A stretch of 64,000 nt of DNA, from the NCBI GenBank assembly GCA_033782935.1, contig JAWQEG010000286.1:6067001-6131000 (forward strand). The letters are read 5' to 3'. Below the pieces are notes generated by a model. That model was not told where the DNA came from and searched no databases. It saw only the letters and a list, made by a program, of their open reading frames with translations. Position 1 is the stretch's first letter; every line of letters starts with the position of its first letter. This stretch comes from Petrolisthes cinctipes (taxonomy: Eukaryota > Arthropoda > Malacostraca > Decapoda > Porcellanidae). Shown here piece by piece: positions 32,049 to 43,600 of this stretch. The position numbers and the translations under genes were made by a program.

Positions 32049-33102
32049 ATGTCGTCTCTCTGTGCTGGTTGTGCATATAACCCTTGGCTGCCTATTGCCC
32101 GCTTTTATGAGCAAGAGAAACCAGCAATAGACTTCTTACGTGCTCACTGAGTTTTACCCACCTCAGTTGACTGTCCCAGGTGTCGAGTTCCGTGTAAGTA
32201 CCGTGAGGATAGACACCAGTGGTACTGTAACCAGTCAGTTAAGGTTCCTAAAACCAAGAAGAGGAGGTGGTGTAACTTTTCCGTGAGCGACAAGAAAGGC
32301 ACCTTCTTAGATAATGTCCACATTCCAGCTTGGAAAATTGTTTTATTTGTAAATTTCTGGCTAGATAAACACTGGAATCACGAAACAATATCTAGTACTA
32401 TTCATTTCTCTTCTCGTACTAGTGTGGACTGGCGATCATTTTGCTCAGAGGTCACTGACTTTTGGTTTTACCATCAGGATCCGATTGGAGGTGAAGGGGT
32501 TATTGTGGAGATTGACGAGTCGTGCTTTGGACATCGTAAGAACAATACTGGACGTCTTCTCTCACAAATATGGGTGTTCGGTGGCATAGAAAGAGTGTCG
32601 AAGAAGTTATTCGTAATTCCCCTAATTGATCAAGACACTGGGGAAACGCAGAAAAGGGATAAAAATACACTTGTGCCTCTGATTGAGAAATATATAAGTC
32701 GAGGCTCCGTTATAATCAGTGCAAGAGCTTGGATATAAACACCGCACCATCAATCACTCCAAGAACTTCGTCGACCCGGACGACCCCACCACTCACACGC
32801 AGACCATCGAGCGCTTGTGGAGAGATGTGAAGGAGTGGACTCAGCGACCCGGTCAACGGCTGGAGTACTTTTTCCAGTACATTGCTTGCTATTTGTTTAT
32901 CCACTCCTCCAGTGACGACTCTCGCCTCCACAAGTTTTTCGTAGAGGCTGCCAAGCTCTATGTACCACAGAGTGGGAGAATAGACGCCCATCCAGTCCAC
33001 CGAGCACCCATACCTGAAGACCGAGACGATTTCCCAGAAGACCACTCAAGCCACGACTCGTCAACTCCACAAGAACCTTCCACATCCTTTGCTTCCAATT
33101 AA
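32049..33102 (+). pseudogene. Merlin (IS1016-like) transposase remnant
   Basis: From ATG 32049: an N-terminal helix, an in-frame TGA at 32148-32150, then a zinc ribbon (CPRCRVPCKY...WYCNQ...WCNFSVSDKKGT). The ISXO2/DDE domain follows: VEIDESCFGHRKNNTGR (first Asp), IWVFGGIERVSKKLFVIPL, and IEKYISRGSVIIS. The second catalytic Asp should follow VIIS, but a short deletion near 32722 removes it and shifts frame. The second frame (32719-33102) continues QELGYKHRTINHSKNFVD, TIERLWRDVKEW (Glu) and FFQYIACYLF. It is dead by stop, shift and loss of an active-site residue. It lies in the long intron of the MADF gene. Terminal inverted repeats were not found. Confidence 0.85.
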
Positions 33103-33186
33103 GGTAAACTGGTGTATAAAAGGAGTTTGATATGGTTTTCATAATTCTATATGAAATTGATGCTCTTGTAAAGACCGCAGGATTAC

Positions 33187-33355
33187 AAGGTTAGGTCCCG
33201 AAGTATGCCTAGGTTAGGTCCCGAAGTATGCCTTGGTTAGGTCCCGAAGTATGCCGAGGTTAGGTCACGAAGTATGCCAAGGATAGGTTCCGAAGTATGC
33301 CAAGGTTAGGTCCCGAAGTATGCCCCCTTCTAGGTTAGGTTAGGTCAGGTCAGGT
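33187..33355 (+). repeat. 23-bp minisatellite containing TTAGG
   Basis: Six units of the type AGGTTAGGTCCCGAAGTATG plus three bases, then AGGTTAGGTTAGGTCAGGTC. TTAGG is the common arthropod telomere unit; here it is interstitial. Similar AGGTTAGGTCCCG motifs recur at 36124 and 36655-36690. Confidence 0.88.
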
Positions 33356-33424
33356 AAGGTCTTTTTAATTCTGTAACATCTCAATGCTCTGGTTAAGGCC
33401 GAAGGATGCCTGATCCACATTGAG

Positions 33425-33690
33425 TCAGAAAAAAATTGGCTCGGGTTTTTTATTTTTCAATATTTATGCTCGTTGAAAACTAAAAAACCCGAGCCAACTT
33501 TTGCCAAAACTTGGCTTGGGTTTTCCACTTTTCCACATTTATGCTTGTCGAAAATTGGAAAACCCGAGCCAACTTTTGCCAAAACTTGGCTCAGGTTTTC
33601 CACTTTTCCACATTTATGCTTGTCAAAAATTGGAAAACCCGAGCCAACTTTTGCCAAAACTTGGCTCGGGTTTTCCACTTTTTTACTTTT
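33425..33690 (+). repeat. 75-bp tandem repeat with internal hairpin, about 3.3 copies
   Basis: GAGCCAACTTTTGCC occurs at 33491, 33566 and 33641, exactly 75 apart. Each unit contains AACCCGAGCCAA and its inverse TTGGCTCGGGTT, able to form a 12-bp hairpin. Because 75 is a multiple of three, all frames stay open and give repetitive peptides; these are not genes. Confidence 0.92.
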
Positions 33691-34390
33691 ATGGCATGTC
33701 ATGAGTGCAATCTAGAAAGGCAAATATACTATATTATGAGTTTTCCCCCCACCCAAAACCCCCGATTTCCCAGGCTCTCCTCCAAGATTGTTGGATGGGG
33801 GGGGAGGGGGGCTATCTCCAAAACGAAGCATTTCCTAAAGAAACGAAGGTCAACATCACTCAAATCACACTAAAACCTTCTAGGAATTATATATTTTTCC
33901 TATGAAATCCTGTTGTGGCAACTTGTAAAAATTTACCATCATTCCCAATATATTCCATAGTTTTATGGCTTATTTTTATTTATAGTAGTGGGAAGTTAAC
34001 TATGAAGTTACCATATCTGTTTTTGGCTCTTGCATAAACCTAATTTATATTTGGGTTCAAGTTAGGCCATACAGTCCTGTTAAGTAAAGTTCAGAAAACT
34101 GAACACTAAAAATCTTGCATTATCTTTAGTGATCACCATCTAAGGCAGGACATAGTCAAATAATATGCATGTGATAATATAGGAAACATAACAATCTACC
34201 CTGAAGGTAACCAAAAAATTTAATTTTTGAAGACACAGCCTATGTGCAATTAGGCCTAACCAGAAAATTTAATTTTTGAAGACATAGCCTATGTGCATGT
34301 AGCAATAATCCACAGAAGCAATAACTAAAATAGCTAGGGATGATTAATCTGAGTGGTCACTAAAGCAGGTAATAATGATGACTAAATTAA
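33691..34390. other. Non-coding, within the MADF intron
   Basis: AT-rich. Includes a two-copy 51-bp tandem duplication at 34208-34297 (AATTTAATTTTTGAAGACA...GCCTATGTGCA). Nothing else recognised. Confidence 0.6.
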
Positions 34391-34397
34391 AAATTAC

Positions 34398-34593
34398 CTG
34401 CACTTAAACCTTGCAGTGCTGGGAATTCTTCTTCAATTACTGTAGCGATGCGCAGGTACAAGTGCCTCTTGAAGGTCTTCTTCAAAAAATTGCTATCTCT
34501 GTGATCCCACAGACACTCATTTCGTCGAACTTTTTCTATTAAAAGAAGTTCAGCCTCCCTAGACCACCGTAAAAGTCGTGCACTCTTGTCCAT
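34398..34593 (-). CDS. MADF-type protein, exon 1
   Basis: ATG at 34593 opens MDKSARLLRWSREAELLLIE, then KVRRNECLWDHRDSNFLKK and IATVIEEEFPAL: the first half of a MADF domain (I..v...p.LWd, then a helix). It ends at a GTAATT donor (34397) in phase 1. Joining to exon 2 restores SADDVLHRW. The first intron of 3.5 kb has been expanded by the Merlin remnant and minisatellites. The frame is open further upstream but without a better ATG. Confidence 0.75.
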
Positions 34594-34954
34594 GTTTGTA
34601 TCAAGACGACGAGCGCGCTGCCCAGCCACAGAGCTAAAAACATAGAGCGCTGAACCCTGTGTTATTAGATAGGAGAGGCGTGTCACAACAGGCGAGCGCT
34701 CTATTGTATAGATACTTGCCCATTGAACTCCCGTACGTACTTGTATAGTATGTTTCTTTCCACAGTTATTGACATTTCCCTGATTTGTAAAGCATTGTAT
34801 CTTGTTATCTAATTATAAAGGTTTTGTTAAATCAATTAACAAGGCTCAGATAATGTCCATAGGGAAAATTATGCAAATAAATTAAACTTAAACTGGTTTA
34901 TTAAACAAGACAAATATATATAACTGTAATCTGTCTCCCTCTCCCTCCACTTAC

Positions 34955-35465
34955 CTTACATACATACATACATATTACTCTAGTGTGACATTCATACATA
35001 CATACATATTACTCTAGTGTGACATACATATATATTACTCTAGTGTGACATACATACATACAGTCTTGGTCAATAATAATCATCCACATATAGGTAACTT
35101 TAACAATTTACTGTGTAATGTTTTCATGTTCACATACAATTTTATTGTTTTAAGTAGTGTGTAGCTGTTTGTATTAAATTAAACGATGGCACTATACCTA
35201 TTTATTGGAATGTTTATCAGCTAAGGAACAGAGGGAAGCTGTCAAAATCTTACGTGAGTTACTCCTATATGGATGATTATTTTTGACCACGGCTGTACAT
35301 TCATACATACATATTACTCTAGTGTGACATACATACATACTATTCTAGTGTGACATATACATGCATACATATTACTCTAGTATGACATACATACATACAC
35401 ACATTCTAGTGTGACATGCATATATACACACATATACTACTCTAGTGTGACATACATAAATTCAT
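34955..35465. repeat. Minisatellite (ATTACTCTAGTGTGACATACA type), interrupted
   Basis: Units of roughly 30 bases combining (CATA)n with TTACTCTAGTGTGACAT occur at 34960-35058 and resume at 35297-35465. A MITE sits between. Confidence 0.85.
35061..35295. mobile_element. 235-bp mariner-type MITE with TA target duplication
   Basis: Left end CAGTCTTGGTCAATAATAAT and mirrored right end CAGCCGTGGTCAAAAATAAT form inverted repeats of about 38 bases with a few mismatches. TA flanks both sides. It splits the minisatellite array cleanly. Confidence 0.88.
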
Positions 35466-35529
35466 ACTGAACAATGTGAACATAAAATACTGATCATAAT
35501 AGAGATTAAGTACGTTGTATATATATATA

Positions 35530-37439
35530 TACTAGCTGCTCCGCCGCCCTTCGGGCGGCTAGGAGCCGCTAGCTCCTGCGGAGGGCTGGCGGCCTGCGGC
35601 CGCCCTTCCACCGCCCTTCGGGCGGTTTGGAGCAGATCGGGTGGTGGGTGGATAGAAGGAAGGGAAGGAGGGAAGGAAGGGGGAGAGGGAGGGATGGTTT
35701 AGTGGTTAGATAAAATAAATGGATGGATGGATGATTAGTAATAGAGGTGGGTGGGTGAATAATTGGAGGTATTAGTCGTTTTTAAATGTTTATTATATCA
35801 ATCTTTCTCCCTCATTCAATAACTCCATCATTCTAATATTAGCATAATTAATAATATTTCCTTCTTTTTCTATTAATTGCGTCACTAAGCATTTTACTGA
35901 AGTGCCTCCTGGTAAACGACATTTTTCACGACTCCGGTTGACGACAATAAATATGGCAATATTGAAAATCAATTTGACAAAAGTGAAACTCTATAGGACA
36001 ATAATGAGAATCAATATGACAATGGTGTTTGATACTGGAGCAGGAATCAAGAGCTCAAGAAAATATAGTACAAAATATTGGTATTTATTGAAAGAATTAC
36101 CGTTTTCCTGGTAGTTTGCCCAGGTTAGGTCCCGGTAGTCTGATGCGGTTTAGGTAAGGTCAGGTAAGGTAACGTCAGGCTAATTTCAAAATGCCCCATT
36201 TGAATATGCCCTATCTTGGCAATAATGAAAATCAATTAGACAAAACTGAAACTCAATAGGACAATACTGAGATTCAATATGACAATGGTGTTTGATACCG
36301 TAGCAGGAATCAAGACGTCAAGAAAATAAGTTACAAAAATATTCTACCAATCAGAAAATAAATATGGCAATAATGAAAATCAATTTGACAAAACTGAAAC
36401 TCTATAGGACAATACTGAGAATCAATATGACAATGGTGTTTGATACTGGATTACAAAAATATTCTACCAATCTGAAAATAAATATGGCAATAATGAAAAT
36501 CAATTTGACAAAAGTGAAACTCTATAGGACAATAATGAGAATCAATATGACAATGGTGTTTGATACTGGAGCAGGAATCAAGAGCTCAAGAAAATAATGT
36601 ACAAAAATATTGGTAATTATTGAAAGAATTACCGTTTTCCTGGTAGTTTGCCCAGGTTAGGTCCCGGTAGTTTGGCCAGGTTAGGTCCCGGTAGTCTGAT
36701 GTGGTCTAGGTTAGGTTAGGTAAGGTCAGGTAAGGTCAGGCTAATTTCAAAATGCCCCATTTGAATATGCCCTATCTTGGAAATGGGGCATTTGTGGAGG
36801 AAATGCCATAGAAGAAAATAGTCTTAGAATGGTCAAAATAAGTGGGTAATGAAGGTAGAAAAACGGTATGCAATAACGGTAATTCATTCAATATTTACCA
36901 AAATATTATACCAATATGGTAGAAATCAATCATAAAAATGGATAAAATGTAATAATATAGGTAAACGACAATATACTTACTGAGATAAGGCATAAACAAA
37001 TCGAATAATATCCGTGCTGTAGGCTTAAATTATGTTCATGAGCTGTTGATTTCTGGACCAGTATCCGATAATTTAATAATAGAATACGTGTTCTCATTTT
37101 TAGGGGTAACTACTTTATTACTCATGGCGCTGCTGTACGCAAACCAATGAACCTAGGAAGCTTTAGTTAACAGATTCTGGTGTGTAAAATCAAGCTCTAC
37201 AAGTCTGTAAGAAAAAATTTACCTAAATGAAACTTTAAAATTGACCGTGTTTTTGCGAAAGGCTGAACTGTGGTATGGTGATTCCGTAGATTTTTCCCCT
37301 GTAATTTATTATTATTTCGCTAGCACGTTTCGTTATATGTGGTTTCGTTGTATGACCCCCCCTAAACCTGAACGGGATCAAGACTCACCTACATGCAAAT
37401 TTTGAGGACACAAAGTTGGACGGTTTAGGCGTGCATCGC

Positions 37440-37474
<35 letters not shown>

Positions 37475-37505
37475 GAAAGAAGCTTGGCTTTATGTATATA
37501 GATAT
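35530..37505 (+). repeat. Candidate mobile repeat headed by GC hairpins
   Basis: Starts ACTAGCTGCTCCGCCGCCC after a (TA)n run and ends GGCTTTATGTATATAGAT before AT-rich DNA. The first 110 bases hold several hairpins (CCGCCCTTCGGGCGG twice, GGCGGCCTGCGGCCGCC). The interior carries the repeats at 35950-36780 and a (CA)n tract at 37442-37471. Bounds and family are uncertain; no coding sequence. Confidence 0.4.
35950..36780 (+). repeat. Complex four-copy tandem duplication
   Basis: The block AATATGGCAATAATGAAAAT ... GACAATGGTGTTTGATACTG begins near 35950, 36213, 36366 and 36486. Copies one and four share a long tail with TTTGCCCAGGTTAGGTCCCG and TTTCAAAATGCCCCATTTGA; copies two and three lack most of it. 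Frames across it are repeat artefacts. Confidence 0.85.
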
Positions 37506-37509
37506 TATA

Positions 37510-38960
37510 AGAAGGTGACTGTGGATGAGAGCCAACGATAATTTTGTTTATCTAACTCATTTCACCTATTAACCGAAATGTATTTATATTTAATCAGCCA
37601 TTCACTGATATATCGGTTAAAGAAATACTTATTCATATATTGTGAGTCACTATAATGTAGTTAATATACCATATCATCAATAAAAGACCGAATAAATGAA
37701 ATAATATCTTACCCTGGCATAATCTAACAGGCTGGCGGGTTGAGGGGAAGGGCAGGTATCATGGCCGCCAACCCACTTCCGGTGGCGACACGCCAGGGGG
37801 GGGGTAGCGAGCTCTAGATTTTTAGCTGTGTGTGCCCAGCTGATGTAAACACAACAGACAAAGTATCGACATATTATTTTCTACTAATAAATGTGGTTAC
37901 TGTTGTTATTCAAATATATTTATACTCCATAATTAATTTTTTTCATTTTTTCACACTTTATACTACGAATTAGGTGACATTGACGATATTTTTATCGACT
38001 TTATTCTGCACAAGAGGAACTGAGATGGCTAGAAATCCATTCCATCTTGGCCCCGCGTATGCCGCCCCGATTCCATGTTCAGAGAGCTTTATTCCGCCAG
38101 TCCCACGAAAACCTCGTACGCGGAGCTAGTGTGATACCGGTAGGAGTGGGAGAGAGGTGGGGTGAGTAGGATGGACCGGGGTACAGAAGTGGGAGGAGGA
38201 GGAGGAGGGAGGAGACTATCTATCTGTCTGTCTGCCTGCCCGTGTGGAGTAATAGATGCATGATGACTCAGCAGTTCCTCTGCTTATTACTCATTCATAA
38301 CAGTTTAACCCAGCAAAATCAGATGCATAATCAACTACTGTTTAATACTGAGGCTGTTAAAAGCAATAGGTTGAATCGTACGTTTGGCAGCCCGGCGCCA
38401 GCGCGCCGCGCCACACCGCACCACACCACACCACACCACACTCACAGCTAGATAGTATTTCACTCTTTTAAAGGTTTTAAAGTTATTCTGTAACGTACCT
38501 ACATTTAAACTGTACCCATAGAATGCTTAAACAATGTAGTTTCTTAAGCGAAATAGTATATTTTATTATTATTTACCAATTCTCCATTTTAATCTAATAT
38601 TTCAGTACGAGAATAACTTTCCACATATTCTCCATAACACTCGTATTTATTATACCTGTAATATCTTTCTTAATAGGGAACTGAACACTTTTTGGCATAT
38701 ATCAGTTAAAAGCTAAGAAAATTTGGCCTCTAATGAAGTCTGAAATACCACAGTATATGTTATAGTGTGGTGATATCAAGTTGATGAAGTGAAGTAACGG
38801 TGAACAGATTATTCGTGTTTACCTTACGCGTGACATTATTACCTATACTTTAAAGGCAATTATCTCGCTTAAGTAGGCGTGGCGCTCGACGAGTTGTAAC
38901 ACTCAGCCACTCATATGAATATAGTCTATACAGTAATTAGGAACACTTGTGCACTGAATA
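37510..38960. other. No gene recognised; CpG-richer patch at 37730-38170
   Basis: On the minus strand a splice-donor-like GGTAAGAT at about 37712 follows a GC-rich stretch, which could be a non-coding first exon and promoter. Evidence is weak. A (CCACA)n run lies at 38408-38442. Confidence 0.35.
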
Positions 38961-38964
38961 TAAT

Positions 38965-39690
38965 TTCAGTTCAAGTTCAAGTTGTGGGTGCTGCAGAGGG
39001 CCGCTCATGGGCAGCATAATATGCAAGGGTTGTGTGGGGGATTTAAGGATCCAGGGGAGGATTAGGAAGGGGGTTAGGATAAGGGTGGATTGGGTCAGGG
39101 ACTGAGAGTTGAGGATTAGGATTGAGGAGGTAATGATTGGTGATGCTATTTCTAAATGTGTCAAGAGTGGGGCTATTAACTACGTGAGATGGGAGATGAT
39201 TCCATTCTTGGATGCTGCAGGGTAAGAATGAGTGCCTAAATATATCAGTGCTTGTCTGGTATGTAGGGTATTTTAAGTTGTGGCTGCCTCTAGTGGATCG
39301 TATACTTGTAGGGTGTAGATATGAGTCTTTGTCTATGTCAACTAACTTGTTTGTGTTATTTTATAGCATTTATTGTCTGTGTATCTGTCTTCGTGTTGCC
39401 AATGGGTCTAGTTTTGTGTCTTGTTTAAGCATAGTGACTGATGTAATGTGTCTGTAAGCACGTCTGGCCCACCATTCAGCTTTATTTCGTGTGGACTCTA
39501 ATTTATTGATATTATTGTTAGTGTGTGGGTCCCAGACGGTGTCGCAGTACTCTAGGTGTGGCCAAACGAATATTTTATAAGCAATAATTTTGATGTCTGT
39601 GTTACACCTGCTGAGGTTCCTGCGCAAGAAACCCAGCTGGACCCTACTAGCCTTGGCCCTGATGCTACCTATGTGTGTGCTCCACCTCAG
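38965..39690 (-). mobile_element. 5'-truncated copy of the CR1-like LINE
   Basis: Parallels 137-865 with scattered substitutions and small indels: the same TTGAAC tail, 3' UTR and C-terminal coding (SRCNTDIKIIAYKIFVWPHL). It is frameshifted and clearly older than the copy at 221-4063. Similarity ends abruptly near 39689. Confidence 0.9.
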
Positions 39691-41790
39691 CCCATGGAGT
39701 TAGCCAATGTCTTGCCTAGAATAAGGCAACGCAATCAAACACACTCTAATGCCATGAAGCTTTAGTGCTTCACTGAACAATGTTCGTGTTACAATTGAAA
39801 CGCTAATTTTTTGCACTTAACTGAACCGCCGTAACGTGATTTCCACGTTTCCACGACAATCTGAACAGTCTATGCCATAACAACAAAAAATCACTGACAG
39901 AATTTAAAATATTTTGTTACTACAATTGGTATATATTGAATAAAAAGATGACAATTCTGTTACGATTGTATTTTTTTTTTATCATGGATATACTATTCTT
40001 AGTATTTGTATTAATAGACAATATGTAGTCATTAACAATGCAGGTATAATTTGGGAAAAACACATTGGTGTATTCCTTTGCCACAGTACACCTTGAACCC
40101 GTTCAATATAATAAACGCGTGCAATATTAAAAAACGTGTGGAGGGTGTAAGAGCTTCTGTCGGACCTTTACTACTGCTGGCAGGCTACTTCCTTGGTCGT
40201 TGTCAAATCTAGGTATACAGTATCCATGGAAAACCCAAATCTCCAGCTATGCAAATATGCTTTAACTAAATCGTGAAGTCTCTCGTTAGGATTTTACCAA
40301 AGTACAGTACGTGTGCTATCTCAAACTCGGGAGGTGTCTGTCAGCTGATTAACTGTATTTAACTAGAGGTACTATCGCTAAAAGTAACAGCTGGTACTGC
40401 CAGCGTCGTCAGTCTTTTTTTCCTTGGTGTGAATCCTAGGAAGTTCGACTCATTTTTTCCGAATTATTCCAATAAATCAAGCCTAAGACATTAAGGAATA
40501 CGCCGTTGCTACATGTGCAATACACTATTGCCGTACTTATTCAGTCACTCCACACTGGCGTCAGACATACCTTGGCCTCACTGTCAGACTCAATTCATCA
40601 CTATTAAATGATTCGGAAGAACTGAGTCGAGCTGCACGGGATTCACACCAGGGAAAGGAGGACTGACAACGCTGACTGTACCGGCTATAAGTGTTGGAGA
40701 TAGTATTGTACCATGCATGTTGCTCGCTTGTATACACCGATTTCCTACTTGAGCCTTGCACAAGCATTACTGTTAGACGGCAACTTGTCTATGAAGAGCT
40801 GACTTGAACAGGGCCAACAGGCCTTCTGTAGGTTCCTAAAATCTTATTGTCATATACCTCATTCATGGTTCATGCCCGGTTTTCCGCTTAAATCACACCT
40901 AACCAAAAAGGACAGGCAAAACAGAGAGAAAAACAAGTAGATTAAAGGCACTCAACAAGTTGGCTGGAGGCACTCGACAACCCTTTCCCATGTCTGGCCG
41001 TCCGTGTTTCAGTCCATGAGTCACTTCTACACTCTCTCAGCGGACAGCCCAGCTGGCACTTCACTTCCTCTCTTCTCCCTGTCCAGCCACATCAAGGTGA
41101 GTGTTTTCCGATGGCTGTCCAACATTATCTTAGAAATTATTTTTGGTGGCCCTGTTGTGTCCTTGTTTTAAATACGTTTTTCATTATTCTGCTGACCTTG
41201 TAGGGCCGGCCATGTTTTTTTTTTTTTTTTTCCCCATGGGCCTGCTGCCTCCTTTTCTTGCCTACTGTACAGTTTGCTTATAATTTTATTTCATTCTGTC
41301 GTTCTCTGATATCTCTTCTATTGTTAATTTTGCTCAGTTCGTTTTTCCTCTTCTAAGGGAAAACCCTTCAAGAAACAGGCATAATTTTTTTTTTTTTTTT
41401 TTTTTTTACATTAATTGAAAATGTGTTATATGGTTAAAACTGTGTCGATTGTTGTACCTTGGGGATAGGGCCATGTGAGTTATTCCTTAAACAACTATAT
41501 GTTTTATGATTGTGTCCTATTCTCAATCTTGTTAAAATGACTTCTGTTCGTCTATTCCTTTACTGGAAGAAATTCCACCTGGCAACACTGTGCATAATTT
41601 ATTTTTGCTTGTTAGTGGTCCTGTCATTGTTCGATCATATAATGCTTGATACCATGTACATAGTCACCATTTGAAAGATGCAAATATATTCTTAGTAACG
41701 ATGTTGCGATTTAGCTGCTCTGTCTTCTTCACTACCACTCAGTCCTATGCTGGCTAGAATCACAGCTTATTTCTAAATTTTTGTTTGGGG
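39691..41790. other. Intergenic, no gene recognised
   Basis: Two poly(T) runs (41215-41231, 41385-41407). No supported coding frame. Confidence 0.5.
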
Positions 41791-41799
41791 AATAAGGTT

Positions 41800-42090
41800 T
41801 GCTTAATCGATTTTTTATTTGTGCAACTAAGTGGTTCCTAGAATAGTTGTCTCTGAGGGCCTCAATGGCACTCCTTGAATCAGAGAAAATTAAATATTTG
41901 ATTGGAACTCCTTGTTCTTTGATAATATAAACTGACGTTATGATTGCAGTAAGTTTTGCCGTGAAAACTGAGGTTTTCCTGGTAAGGAGAATTGTTTAGA
42001 ATTTTCTGAGTATATCGTTGTACTATATACTTACTCTTGTGGAAGATCTGCAACCATCGGTGTATATTGCATAATGAAGATCTGTTCTTT
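41800..42090 (-). pseudogene. LINE RNase H fragment
   Basis: Minus-strand frames give YAIYTDGCRSS, SVFTAKLTAIITSVYIIKEQ and YLIFSDSRSAIEALRDNYS, the first three RNase H blocks (Asp, Lys in place of the Glu, Asp). The catalytic Glu appears changed (TAKL instead of TAEL) and frames are broken. Confidence 0.7.
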
Positions 42091-42610
42091 TTATGTACTA
42101 CAGGGTGTGTTGTTTATGGTGACTGGGTTTACTGTCATATTTCTTTGATTTGAAACAAAGGTGAGTGCACACTTTTATCTTTGGCCTTGTCCATGGGGTA
42201 ATCAGGATTTGTAAGTTGATGTTGGTTGATGAGATGTAATTGGAAAGGGAGGTTGTCTGGTGTTAATAAAATTATCAGGCATGTCAAGTATTGTAATTTC
42301 TTTATGGGGAAATCAGTAGTTTTTATCTTTAGGGTACTAAGCATAGTCATAAAATCTCGGTGCAGAGAGAGGGGTGGTTCTGCACTGTGAAATAAGGGAA
42401 GAGAGAAAGATTTAATGACTCACGCACTGGGCTCCAAATTTGTAAAATGAAATGAGGGAGAAATAGATTAATTAATGACCCAACGTTATGAGCCAAATTT
42501 GTGATATATACTGTTACGGACGGAGGGTAGAGATACGGTACAGTACAAGTCACTAGACTAGTCTTACTCCAAAGTTAGCTTTGTCATATACTGTGTGTTA
42601 CCACCTAAGA

Positions 42611-42835
42611 ATGGCTAGGAACATTCCGTTGAAACAGCATACTATTGCAAAGATATTTGCTTTAAAGGAAGCAGGCAATCAAACTAAAGAAATAGCCAAT
42701 TTAACTTGTGTTTGCCATCGGTCTGTAATGAAATTAGTTTCTCGTTTTCGTCAGAGTGGCAGTAGTGACATTACTACCCACAAAACTAGGTCTGGAAGGC
42801 CTACGAAAGTGTCGGTTCGTGCCAATAGGTCGTGA
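42611..42835 (+). pseudogene. Tc1-like transposase N-terminal fragment
   Basis: ATG 42611 opens MARNIPLKQHTIAKIFALKE, then EIANLTCVCHRSVMKLVSRF and THKTRSGRPTK: a helix-turn-helix followed by the GRPR/K-type hook of Tc1-like transposases. The frame stops at 42835 and no DDE domain follows. Confidence 0.6.
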
Positions 42836-42987
42836 AGGCCTACAAAGTATTAAAAGGTGAGCCATATGCATTATACGTACAATTTACTCCTTTTCCACAC
42901 GTAAAAACATCTTGACTATCGCACTCAGTTGATTTTGTTTACACCCGGCACATACTTTTGTCGAGCAATATATATATATATATATAT

Positions 42988-43192
42988 AGTTACGGCGTAA
43001 TGTAGCACCATTCTGAAACAGGGGTAGTGAAGATGTTGTATTCACTTGGGGTTAATGGCAAGTCAATTAATGTCTCTCCTTTTATTACTTACATTACTGA
43101 ACAAATAATAAATTGCTTTCTTCAGGTTATACATTGCATATGAAGCTTTATAGCTAACCTGGAAAGCCAAACTAAAATACAATCATGTAACA
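42988..43192 (-). repeat. LTR (3' in element orientation)
   Basis: Shares nearly its whole length with 44403-44630. Lacks a 16-base duplication (GATGTTAGTGAAGATG context) and a few bases present in the other copy. Confidence 0.82.
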
Positions 43193-43205
43193 CCTCCCCC
43201 TAAAA
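43193..43205 (-). other. Candidate polypurine tract
   Basis: Minus strand TTTTAGGGGGAGG directly abuts the LTR start TGTTACATG. Confidence 0.55.
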
Positions 43206-43359
43206 GGCGAATTTTTTTTACAATCTCGAGGGGAAATAGAATAGGTGAAATACCAAAAGGGATAGTGTTACGCCTGTGTGTTTTCCAATTGCCAAGATGT
43301 CCTGCCCTCCCATAACTTTTACAGTTCCTGTATGTTTTCCGTATGCAAAGATGTCCAGC

Positions 43360-43600
43360 CAATCCCACCACCACAACAACAACAATCACCAATAACCAAC
43401 AATCACCAATAACTAACAATCTCCAATAACCAACAATCACCAATAACCAACAATCATAAATCACTAACAATCACCAATAACCAACAATCACCAACCACCA
43501 ATAATAACCAACCACAAACAATTTCACCAACCACCAACAATCGCCAACAATCACCAACCACCAACAATCAACAACAATAACCACCACAGTGACAGCGACA
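43360..43600 (-). repeat. Minisatellite (CAATCACCAATAACCAA)n
   Basis: Degenerate 16-18 bp units on the plus strand, inside the LTR element. Confidence 0.85.

Noticed and set aside
32049..33102. Bacterial IS1016/ISXO2 contamination
   Set aside because: It matches the eukaryotic Merlin layout, is decayed, and lies among eukaryotic elements and introns.
33187..33355. A true telomere end
   Set aside because: TTAGG units are degenerate, few and embedded in a longer minisatellite with coding relics on both sides.
33457..33715. Possible CRISPR-like array of regularly spaced palindromic repeats
   Set aside because: The 75-bp period is continuous identical sequence without unique spacers, and the context is eukaryotic. 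It is an ordinary tandem repeat.
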